Of a DNA stretch of 5,688 bases, positions 1 to 5,688 are shown in pieces (positions within the stretch are counted from its first letter, which is position 1; each line of letters opens with the position of its first letter). The DNA is from an uncultured Lachnospiraceae bacterium (GTDB taxonomy: Bacteria; Bacillota_A; Clostridia; Lachnospirales; Lachnospiraceae). Both the position numbers and the translations under genes were made by a program. The notes under the pieces were generated by a model, which was not told where the DNA came from, searched no databases, and saw only the letters and a program-made list of their open reading frames with translations. The stretch spans positions 1 through 5,688 of the forward strand of contig CAMWMM010000350.1 of the NCBI GenBank assembly GCA_947175285.1, read 5' to 3'.

Positions 1-62
1 AGAAGTTGACTGTCTATTACAAATTCGTAGGTCAAATCGACTAAAGTATCTATAACTGTAAC

Positions 63-839
63 GCAATAGAATTAGCCCCGGAGGGAACGGGCTACCGGGC
101 AAAGACAAGGTTTGCGAAGTTCTTCAACCTGCCGGAGCTGATCTCTTTGTTCAAAGAAAGTGCAGACATTCAGACACCGGATATGCTAAAGCTGCCTGTG
201 CCGGAGGCGGAATATGAAAACGTGGTGTTAAAGCCCAGCGAATACCAGCAGGACATGGTTTCCTCGCTTGCCGACAGAGCCGAAGCGGTACGAAACAGGC
301 TTGTCGAGCCGCATCAGGATAATATGCTGAAAATCACAAATGACGGGAGAAAGTTAGCATTAGACCAGCGCCTTATCAATGATATGCTGCCGGATAGCGA
401 AAACTCCAAAGCGGCAACCTGTGTGGAAAAGGCTTTTGAAATATGGGAGCAGACAAAGGAGCAGAAGTCCACACAAATCATTTTTTGTGACATATCGACA
501 CCGAAAGGGGATGGCACATTTAATGTCTATGATGATATAAAAAATAAACTGGTTGGGAAAGGAGTACCGCCAGAGGAAATAGCATTTATACATGAAGCGA
601 ATACGGAAACAAGGAAAGCGGAGCTGTTTGGCAAGGTAAGAAGCGGACAGGTTCGTTTTTTATTGGGTTCGACGCAGAAAATGGGCGCAGGAAGCAACGT
701 GCAGGATCGGCTTATTGCCCTGCATCATCTCGATGTGCCGTGGCGTCCTTCCGAAGAAGAACGTGCTAAGCGATACATCAACAAATCAAGCAAAATCAAG
801 GCATTCCGCAATTCAGTAAAAGCAGAACCACACAGCTAA
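63..839 (+). pseudogene. Remnant of conjugative-element SNF2-like helicase/DNA methylase protein
   Basis: This is an internal piece of the very large (usually well over 1,000 residues) helicase-methylase protein of Tn1549/CTn-like conjugative elements, thought to act on DNA in transfer or anti-restriction. The frame is readable from codon 63 (A-I-E-L-A-P-E-G-T-G-Y-R) with no start codon of its own. An in-frame stop lies at 42-44, and the TTG at 147 falls inside conserved sequence, so it is not a real start. Visible landmarks are the RFAKFFNLPEL segment, NDGRKLALDQRL, the motif IV-like IIFCD strand and the motif V-like GSTQKMGAGSNVQ. Homology ends after DVPWRPS (codon 750-752). The family continues with the motif VI segment QREGRIIRQG, but here an unrecognised 28-residue tail follows before TAA 837-839. 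Without motif VI and the N-terminal ATPase motifs it cannot be a working helicase. Bases 1-62 upstream show no gene I recognise. The fragment call is firm; the element type is inferred. Confidence 0.85.
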
Positions 840-858
840 ATTAGCCACAGAAATTTGA

Positions 859-887
859 TTGATTTAACAGAAGTTTCAGGGTATAAT
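859..887 (+). promoter_or_regulatory. Sigma-A-like promoter of the Rpn-family gene
   Basis: A -35 box TTGATT (859-864) is separated by 17 bases from a perfect -10 TATAAT (882-887). It lies in the gap between the helicase remnant and the Rpn gene. Transcription would start near 894, giving a leader of about 70 bases. The gene therefore appears to be transcribed independently of the broken helicase. Confidence 0.7.
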
Positions 888-962
888 AATTTTAAAGTCA
901 TATATCTTTTGTGAATGGCTTTTGCATTTCCTATGGGTGCATAAGAAGGAGGTTTATGGCTA

Positions 963-1895
963 ATGGATACAGAAATAATAAATGCGGTAAGCGTGGCAGA
1001 TATGAAAGCCCAGTATGACGATAAGGCAAAACGTCTGCTCAGCAACAAAATCATACTTGCACATATTCTGATAAAGACTGTTGATGAGTTTCGTGGGATG
1101 AACCCGAAAGAGGTTTCGTCTTATATTGAGGGCGATCCTTTTGTCAGCATTGTGCCGGTAGAGCCGGGGCTGACCAATACTGAAAAGGAAAAAGACGGGC
1201 AGCGGATTGTCGGAATGAATACGGAGAATGCGGAGGTTAATGAAGGGCTTATCCGGTTTGACATTATCTTTTACGTGCGCATGAAAAACGGCATCTCACA
1301 AGTCATTGTAAATGTAGAGGCACAGAAAGATGAACCGACAGGTTACCATATACTGAACAGGGCAGTTTTCTATGTAAGCCGCCTTGTTTCATCCCAGAAG
1401 GAACGTGATTTTGTCAAAACAAACTATAATGACATCAAACGTGTTTTCTCAATATGGGTATGTATGAACATGGATGAGAACAGCATGGATTATGTGCATC
1501 TGACAGACGATAAGCTGATAGGCTCTTATCAGTGGAAAGGTGGGATTGACCTGTTAAATATCGTTTTGATAGGCATATCAGATGAGATTCCTGAGCATGA
1601 TGATAAGTATGAACTGCACCGTCTGTTGGGTACACTGTTTTCAATGGAATTGACTGCTGCTGAAAAATTAGGGATTATTGAAACCGAGTACAGTATTCCG
1701 ATAGATGGCAAAATGAGAGAGGAAGTGAGCGAGATGTGTAATCTGAGTCAGGGGATCGTAGAAAAAACAGATGCGAAGATTATCTTAAATATGCACAGGA
1801 AAGGTTATACTTCTGAACAGATAGCTGAGATTGTGGAAAAGACAATTGAGGAAGTAGAGGCTGTCATTAGGAAAATAGAGCCTGCACTGGCATAA
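963..1895 (+). CDS. Rpn family recombination-promoting nuclease / PD-(D/E)XK transposase-like protein
   Basis: The protein has 310 residues, about the usual full length for the Clostridial branch of this family. Rpn proteins are PD-(D/E)XK-fold DNA endonucleases; E. coli RpnA promotes RecA-independent recombination. The N-terminal part (about 20-60) has the 'LSNK-I-LA' helix and YIEGDP segment seen in Lachnospiraceae members. The candidate catalytic core is D100 in RFDIIF and E119-A-Q121 in VNVEAQK, the D...ExQ form typical of Rpn. It is followed by the conserved NRAVFYVSRLVSSQ helix (about 131-144). The C-terminal 35 residues (about 273-306, GYTSEQIAEIVEKTIEEV) look like a small helix-turn-helix, common in the family. 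ATG 963 was chosen because AAGGAGG (946-952) sits 10 bases upstream. ATG 956 is another frame, closes quickly and is too near the SD. The unit has its own promoter and terminator and is flanked by a broken helicase and a convergent regulator. No inactivating change is visible. The cellular role is unknown. Confidence 0.85.
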   Translation: MDTEIINAVSVADMKAQYDDKAKRLLSNKIILAHILIKTVDEFRGMNPKEVSSYIEGDPFVSIVPVEPGLTNTEKEKDGQRIVGMNTENAEVNEGLIRFDIIFYVRMKNGISQVIVNVEAQKDEPTGYHILNRAVFYVSRLVSSQKERDFVKTNYNDIKRVFSIWVCMNMDENSMDYVHLTDDKLIGSYQWKGGIDLLNIVLIGISDEIPEHDDKYELHRLLGTLFSMELTAAEKLGIIETEYSIPIDGKMREEVSEMCNLSQGIVEKTDAKIILNMHRKGYTSEQIAEIVEKTIEEVEAVIRKIEPALA

Positions 1896-1922
1896 CAGAG
1901 GAAACTTTATAACACAAGCAGT

Positions 1923-1967
1923 AAAGCAGTGAATTTGTTTTTATAAAAGACATTCCACTGCTTTTTC
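1923..1967 (+). terminator. Intrinsic terminator after the Rpn-family gene
   Basis: The stem AAAGCAGTG (1923-1931) pairs with CACTGCTTT (1956-1964). It extends by AAT/ATT (1932-1934 with 1952-1954) across a bulged C1955, and the T-run TTTTTCTGTTTT follows. It lies 27 bases past the Rpn stop codon and 30 bases before the end of the convergent XRE gene. In the reverse direction the T-tract is poor, so it mainly serves the + strand. Confidence 0.75.
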
Positions 1968-1994
1968 TGTTTTCAAGAGGAAAGGCAGTCACTT

Positions 1995-2810
1995 TTATTT
2001 TTTCCGTCCCTTGCGGAAAAGCCTTGCTTCGGATTTATAACGTCCGGAGCGTTGGAACAAAGCACGCATTGTCTGTATTTCTTCACTGGACAATGAGCTT
2101 AATGGGAGATGTATTTCCTTGCAGAAATAATACATCAGTAAATCTATTAGGTTTCCGTTATAATTGTTTATATCATCAAAAGTTTCATTGATTTTGTCAG
2201 TGATATTGATGTCAGTAGCATTTTCCGTATCTTTCCTGTGATGGGCGCGGATGTCACTGATGACAGCTTTCAAATCATTCTGTATGATGTTCAGAAAATA
2301 ATCATCATCTTCTATATGGGAAGCATCTAACAGCTTTATGTAATAATCATCATTGTCTGGATGAAATTGCTCAGATAACCGCTGTCTAACAGCGTCCAGT
2401 GCTGAATTTATGGTCTGTATCTGAAGGTTGATAAGATCGTCAACATAGATTTCCAAATCAGTCATCAGTTTTGAAAATGCCGGATGCGTGGCAAGCTCAC
2501 AAAACAGGCGGTTATTGATATGACCGGATTGTAAAAGTTCTGCCATAGCATCATCAATTTTAAGTTCCTGAATGCCGAGGCTGTGGCATTTTATGTTTTC
2601 AGTCAGTCCGAGCAGATAATCAGTTGGGACACCATAATATTCAGCCAGTTTTGCAATGACGGTATGGGGAATGTCTTTCAGTTCATCTGTTTCATAAGAA
2701 CTAAGGGCAGTTTTGGAAATTTTTGTTTCCGCTGCAAGCTGTTCAAGGGTAAGGCTGCGGTCTACCCTCAAATCTTTCAGTTTTTCCTGTATTGTTAATT
2801 TCGTTTTCAT
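1995..2810 (-). CDS. XRE-family helix-turn-helix transcriptional regulator
   Basis: A 271-residue DNA-binding regulator. Residues about 5-70 form a Cro/C1-type HTH: SLTLEQLAAETKISKTALSSYE is the helix-turn-helix proper, and KLAEYYGVPTDYLLGLTE is the classic closing helix of XRE repressors. The remaining 200 residues are acidic and mostly helical, with no domain I recognise; they probably serve dimerisation or signal sensing. The end is very basic (RLFRKGRKK). The start has SD GGGAG five bases before ATG. It is transcribed divergently from the winged-helix/recombinase operon, across a control region with a palindrome over its own promoter. This is the usual layout for an autorepressor that also governs mobile-element functions. 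It could instead respond to a host signal; no protease or peptide-binding signature is evident. Confidence 0.85.
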   Translation of the reverse strand: MKTKLTIQEKLKDLRVDRSLTLEQLAAETKISKTALSSYETDELKDIPHTVIAKLAEYYGVPTDYLLGLTENIKCHSLGIQELKIDDAMAELLQSGHINNRLFCELATHPAFSKLMTDLEIYVDDLINLQIQTINSALDAVRQRLSEQFHPDNDDYYIKLLDASHIEDDDYFLNIIQNDLKAVISDIRAHHRKDTENATDINITDKINETFDDINNYNGNLIDLLMYYFCKEIHLPLSSLSSEEIQTMRALFQRSGRYKSEARLFRKGRKK

Positions 2811-2860
2811 AAGTTCTCCCTTTAAACAAGTGAATATTTCGCATAGTGGTTTCTAAATTC

Positions 2861-2889
2861 ATTATACTACAAGATTTCCGCATTCGCGG
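2861..2889 (-). promoter_or_regulatory. Promoter of the XRE regulator gene
   Basis: On the minus strand a perfect TATAAT (complement of 2861-2866) lies about 50 bases before the XRE ATG. The -35 position, 17 bases away (2884-2889), reads CCGCGA and matches poorly. It lies within a palindrome and is preceded by A-tracts that could act as an UP element. A strong -10 with a -35 replaced by a dyad suggests regulation by a protein bound there. Confidence 0.6.
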
Positions 2890-2891
2890 AA
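2876..2891. promoter_or_regulatory. 16-bp palindrome, candidate XRE operator
   Basis: TTCCGC (2876-2881) and GCGGAA (2886-2891) form perfect 6-base arms around ATTC, overlapping the -35 region of the XRE promoter. The position fits an operator for autorepression. On the + strand the dyad is followed by TTTTTTGTTTTTTT, so it could also fold as a short terminator against antisense transcripts. The operator role is inferred from position and symmetry only. Confidence 0.5.
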
Positions 2892-2951
2892 TTTTTTGTT
2901 TTTTTAGAGTTTTTCCTGATTTACGGATATACGGGAGACAGGTCAATAACG

Positions 2952-2960
2952 TGCCATAAT
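2952..2960 (+). promoter_or_regulatory. Candidate extended -10 promoter of the winged-helix/recombinase operon
   Basis: TGCCATAAT has the TGn extension followed by CATAAT (five of six matches to TATAAT). No good -35 is seen 17 bases upstream. Transcription would begin near 2967, just before the small-ORF leader and about 200 bases before the first clear gene of the operon. It is placed back-to-back with the XRE promoter. Confidence 0.4.
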
Positions 2961-2986
2961 AAATACATTCCAAGAGGAAAAGAAAA

Positions 2987-3106
2987 TTGAATGACCGTCC
3001 AAATTACCGTTACTGTTTCGGGGAAGTGGGCAAAGACCGGAAATGTGAGCCTGCCAAGGGCAGAAAACGACACAGCGCCGAAAAGGGTTGCCTGTCAGGA
3101 AGGTAG
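2987..3106 (+). CDS. Possible 39-residue cysteine-containing leader protein
   Basis: This open frame starts at TTG 2987, nine bases after AGAGG (2973-2977), and ends at TAG 3104-3106. The product is small and strongly basic, with three cysteines (Y-R-Y-C-F-G, D-R-K-C-E-P and E-K-G-C). Its stop lies two bases before the next small start at 3109, as in a packed operon. A competing frame from ATG 2991 (50 codons, stop 3141-3143) covers the same bases with a longer SD spacing of 13. I prefer the TTG frame because of SD distance and abutment to the next ORF, but base sequence alone does not settle it. I assign no function. Confidence 0.35.
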   Translation: MNDRPNYRYCFGEVGKDRKCEPAKGRKRHSAEKGCLSGR

Positions 3107-3108
3107 TT

Positions 3109-3177
3109 ATGACCATAATGGTCAGGGGAGAACGGCAGAATGAAGATGAGATTAAGGAGAAAATGAATGGAGCGTAA
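3109..3177 (+). CDS. Possible 22-residue leader peptide overlapping the winged-helix gene
   Basis: ATG 3109 has a good SD, AGGAAGG (3097-3103), five bases upstream. The 22-codon frame is rich in charged residues (R-G-E-R-Q-N-E-D-E-I-K-E-K) and ends at TAA 3175-3177, overlapping the start of the following gene at 3167 by 11 bases. Ribosomes finishing this frame would arrive over the next start codon, so it may couple translation of the winged-helix gene. It may also be the shortened end of a longer element-encoded protein. No function is assigned. Confidence 0.35.
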   Translation: MTIMVRGERQNEDEIKEKMNGA

Positions 3178-3481
3178 TTATCTTATGGCAGATACAGAAA
3201 TGCCGCCCAGTATGTCATATCCAAGATTTTTGGCAGACATGGAAATCAGCAGTACGGCAAAATCACTTTATGTCCGGCTGCTGGATAAAACAGTCAATGA
3301 AAAAGTATCGGACAGTGACGGACATCTTTATACACGGTTTCCAATAAGTGAACAGATGGCGGCATTATCCAAGAGCGATGCAACTGTAAAAAGAGCTTTA
3401 CTGGAATTGGAGCAGTCAGGACTTTTGAAAAGGAAAAGGCAGGGACGGGGCAGACCGAATAAACTTTATATTCTTACATGA
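3167..3481 (+). CDS. RepA_N-like winged-helix DNA-binding protein (N-terminal domain only)
   Basis: The protein has 104 residues. From about residue 14 to the end it resembles the N-terminal winged-helix domain of RepA_N plasmid initiators. YPRFLADMEISSTAKSLYVRLLD is the first helical part, followed by DGHLYTRFPISEQMAALSKSDATVKRALLELEQSGLLKRKRQGRGRP. The segment from TRFPISEQ to LEQSGLL is the helix-turn-helix, and the R/K-rich turn plus NKLYILT is the wing. True RepA_N initiators usually have a further long C-terminal part, which is absent here. A control or accessory role is therefore more likely than self-sufficient replication initiation. ATG 3167 follows AAGGAG (3154-3159) by seven bases; an internal ATG at residue 7 is a less likely start. 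Its TGA overlaps the SD of the next gene, so it heads a three-gene operon ending in the recombinase. Confidence 0.75.
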   Translation: MERNYLMADTEMPPSMSYPRFLADMEISSTAKSLYVRLLDKTVNEKVSDSDGHLYTRFPISEQMAALSKSDATVKRALLELEQSGLLKRKRQGRGRPNKLYILT

Positions 3482-3490
3482 GGAGGGTGT

Positions 3491-4361
<871 letters not shown>

Positions 4362-4374
4362 ACAAAACAAGGGT

Positions 4375-4406
4375 AAAATTTGTAAAAGTGTACTTTTCCA
4401 AATTTT
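4375..4406. repeat. 32-bp near-perfect palindrome with a 2-base GT centre
   Basis: Two 15-base arms (4375-4389 and 4392-4406) pair at 14 of 15 positions around G4390-T4391; the only mismatch is T4383 with C4398. The site starts 14 bases after the recombinase stop codon. Arms of this size around a 2-base core match the architecture of a serine-recombinase crossover site. The same sequence could form an AT-only hairpin with a weak terminator role, but the two-base loop and lack of GC pairs make that less convincing. Confidence 0.75.
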
Positions 4407-4413
4407 CTATATT

Positions 4414-4442
4414 TTGACAATTATTTTATAGTCTAACATAAG
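4414..4442 (+). promoter_or_regulatory. Candidate promoter of the lipoprotein gene
   Basis: A perfect -35 TTGACA (4414-4419) is followed after 17 bases by CATAAG (4437-4442), four of six matches to the -10 consensus. The predicted start near 4449 gives a leader of about 100 bases. The promoter lies entirely between the two inverted repeats. Confidence 0.55.
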
Positions 4443-4464
4443 AATGCCTATTTTTCAAGGCGTT
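4443..4464 (+). promoter_or_regulatory. Small hairpin near the predicted transcript start
   Basis: AATGCCT (4443-4449) can pair with AGGCGTT (4458-4464), including one G-T pair, around an 8-base loop. No uninterrupted T-run follows, so it is a poor terminator. It could stabilise the 5' end of the lipoprotein transcript or be incidental. Confidence 0.25.
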
Positions 4465-4551
4465 ATTAAAATATATTAATTAAAAAAATCTGCTAAATTG
4501 TTAAAAAAAGACGTTTTGCAAAAGTACACAATTTAGGAGGAAGATGGCAAA

Positions 4552-5670
4552 ATGAAAGTTATTAAAAAAGTATTATATTTCTTGAGTGTAATTATGATGA
4601 TTTCATCATTAACTGCGTGTGGCGAGAGAAAAGAAAATACGGAGATAATTAATTATGCAGATGCAGAATCTTTTGAAGCTGCATTGAACAAAGGTGAAAA
4701 TCTGGAGGGAAAGATAGTTCAATTTGTTGCTGGAGAGATGAAGCCAGATTCAGCTTTCGGATATAATATTTGGGCAGGAGAACACCTTAATTTTGTATCA
4801 TCTAGGAATCCTGATGTAAAGCAAGGGGATACAGTTGTTGTAAAAGCAACAACAATAGAAAGCACTTTAGGTTCATGGATTATTAAATATGAGAAGGTAG
4901 ATAATGCAGTGATCGATAATTCTACCATTTCACATAGTATTGAAGATACTTCTGGTTTGAATAGCAAATCTTATGAAAATACAGAAACGTTAGGTACTGT
5001 TGGAGCGACTACCTCAAATTCGTCATTATCCTCAAGTGGCGTTTCATCGTTTGGTGTAGATAATCCACGTACTTCAGAGCAACCATTGGAATTAGTTGAT
5101 TATGGGTGGTTTATTAATCCGCCATCTGGAGATATTGCCTATGTTGAATTTTGTGGAATGATATACAATCCAAATGAAAATCTTGTCGCAGAATTTCCTA
5201 AAGTGCTTGTTACTGTAAAAAATGGAGATGGTAGTATTGTAGCGACAGAGGAACAGACAGGAAGTATTGTTATGCCAAAAGATACAATTACACTCTGTGG
5301 TATGTTCTCCCTACCGATTTCAGATTTGACAGATGATGCACAAATTATGTTTGATATTGATTGGAGTGATTTGGGAAGTGGAACGTCGATTTATAGTGCA
5401 GCAAAAACGACAGATTTTACAATAACTAATGTATCAGAAAGAAGTGGTAATAATGAAAATTTTATAACAGGAGAGATTACAAATAATTATACTCAAGAGA
5501 TTGACCAAGTAAATTTGTCCATTATACTTAGAAAAGACGATAAAATTGTTTATATTGAGAATACATTTTTGGATAATTTAAAAGTTGGTAAAGCAAAGGC
5601 TTTCGAATTTCAACGATATAATGAGTATCCAGAGCACGACACTATTGATGTTTCTGCAATGGTTTGGTAA
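4552..5670 (+). CDS. Secreted lipoprotein with OB-fold-like and FxLYD-like regions
   Basis: The 372-residue protein opens with a lipoprotein signal peptide: K2/K5/K6, a hydrophobic run (7-18) and lipobox L20-T-A-C23, so the mature protein should be lipid-anchored to the outer face of the membrane. Residues about 53-117 (GKIVQFVAG... GDTVVVKATTIESTLGSWIIKYE) resemble the compact beta-barrel, OB-like domain of Gram-positive lipoproteins. A Ser/Thr/Asn-rich linker (about 120-175) follows. Two FxLYD-like beta-sandwich regions come next: about 183-275 (GWFINPPSGDIAYVEFCGMI onward) and about 290-372 (FTITNVSERSG, ITGEITNNYTQEIDQVNLS). The start has AGGAGG (4535-4540) 11 bases upstream. ATG 4544 only gives M-A-K-stop, which overlaps the real start as ATGA. 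The gene is visibly richer in A/T than the genes before it, suggesting a different origin or a boundary of the mobile module. The ligand and role are unknown. Confidence 0.8.
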   Translation: MKVIKKVLYFLSVIMMISSLTACGERKENTEIINYADAESFEAALNKGENLEGKIVQFVAGEMKPDSAFGYNIWAGEHLNFVSSRNPDVKQGDTVVVKATTIESTLGSWIIKYEKVDNAVIDNSTISHSIEDTSGLNSKSYENTETLGTVGATTSNSSLSSSGVSSFGVDNPRTSEQPLELVDYGWFINPPSGDIAYVEFCGMIYNPNENLVAEFPKVLVTVKNGDGSIVATEEQTGSIVMPKDTITLCGMFSLPISDLTDDAQIMFDIDWSDLGSGTSIYSAAKTTDFTITNVSERSGNNENFITGEITNNYTQEIDQVNLSIILRKDDKIVYIENTFLDNLKVGKAKAFEFQRYNEYPEHDTIDVSAMVW

Positions 5671-5688
5671 AATATAAATGTTTAGAAG

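Larger units (their letters stand above)
4388..4529. repeat. Inverted repeat pair bracketing the lipoprotein promoter
   Basis: GTGTACTTTTCCAAA (4388-4402) recurs in inverted orientation as TTTGCAAAAGTACAC (4515-4529), matching at 14 of 15 positions. The left copy is the core and right half of the 32-bp palindrome. The right copy keeps that half and core, but its other half is diverged. The 112 bases between hold a TTGACA promoter pointing at the lipoprotein gene, and the right copy ends six bases before that gene's SD. Possible meanings are recombinase subsites, paired operators or the ends of a tiny non-autonomous element. Confidence 0.65.

Noticed and set aside
147..149. TTG as the start of a complete 230-residue protein
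   Set aside because: The conserved helicase sequence continues upstream in the same frame to about 63, so this TTG is an internal Leu codon of a truncated gene.
70..846. 8-base direct repeat AATTAGCC at 70-77 and 839-846, as if a target duplication around the helicase remnant
   Set aside because: The left copy lies inside conserved helicase codons rather than outside the fragment, and an 8-base match in this much AT-rich DNA can be chance.
836..1054. Minus-strand 72-codon frame over the Rpn promoter and gene start
   Set aside because: It is antisense to the Rpn gene and its promoter, with no supporting SD or recognisable protein features.
4375..4406. Simple intrinsic terminator for the recombinase operon
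   Set aside because: The hairpin has very few GC pairs, a two-base loop and only a four-T run; the palindrome fits a protein-binding or crossover site better, though a weak terminator role is not excluded.
4388..4529. A MITE (142 bp with 15-base terminal inverted repeats)
   Set aside because: No target-site duplication is visible at the outer edges, and the left repeat is part of a larger palindrome extending outside the supposed element.

Overview
The window looks like an accessory, mobile-element-rich stretch from a low-GC Gram-positive gut bacterium (Bacillota, probably Clostridia/Lachnospiraceae). The reasons are strong AGGAGG-type ribosome sites, sigma-A-like promoters, a fragment of the very large methylase/helicase protein of Tn1549/CTn-type conjugative elements, an Rpn/PD-(D/E)XK protein of the Lachnospiraceae kind, and a module of XRE regulator, RepA_N-like winged helix and small serine recombinase. 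Taxonomy is inferred from protein style, not from a marker gene.

Layout. (1) About 63-839, + strand: a remnant of the conjugative-element helicase, broken at both ends. It keeps the helicase motif IV and V regions, and homology stops abruptly just before motif VI. (2) 859-1970, + strand: a self-contained unit with a good promoter, an intact Rpn-family nuclease/transposase-like gene (963-1895) and a hairpin terminator. (3) 1995-2810, - strand: an XRE-type regulator convergent with the Rpn gene. (4) 2811-3166: a divergent control region. The XRE promoter has a 16-base palindrome over its -35 position, and a rightward leader carries two possible tiny genes. (5) 3167-4361, + strand: a tightly packed operon of a RepA_N-like winged-helix protein, an 86-residue unknown and a small serine recombinase. 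The recombinase has Trp where the family has an active-site Arg. (6) 4362-4551: an AT-rich intergenic region with a 32-base near-palindrome centred on GT, a TTGACA promoter, and an inverted partial copy of the palindrome next to the ribosome site of the next gene. (7) 4552-5670, + strand: an AT-rich lipoprotein gene with an apparent OB-fold-like region and two FxLYD-like regions.

How it may work together. The XRE protein probably represses its own promoter and possibly the divergent operon. The recombinase may act on the nearby inverted sites, which bracket the promoter of the lipoprotein gene. That would make either a res-like resolution site or an invertible promoter, and it is the most interesting untested idea in the window. 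The helicase remnant suggests the region is a decayed or rearranged piece of a larger conjugative element.
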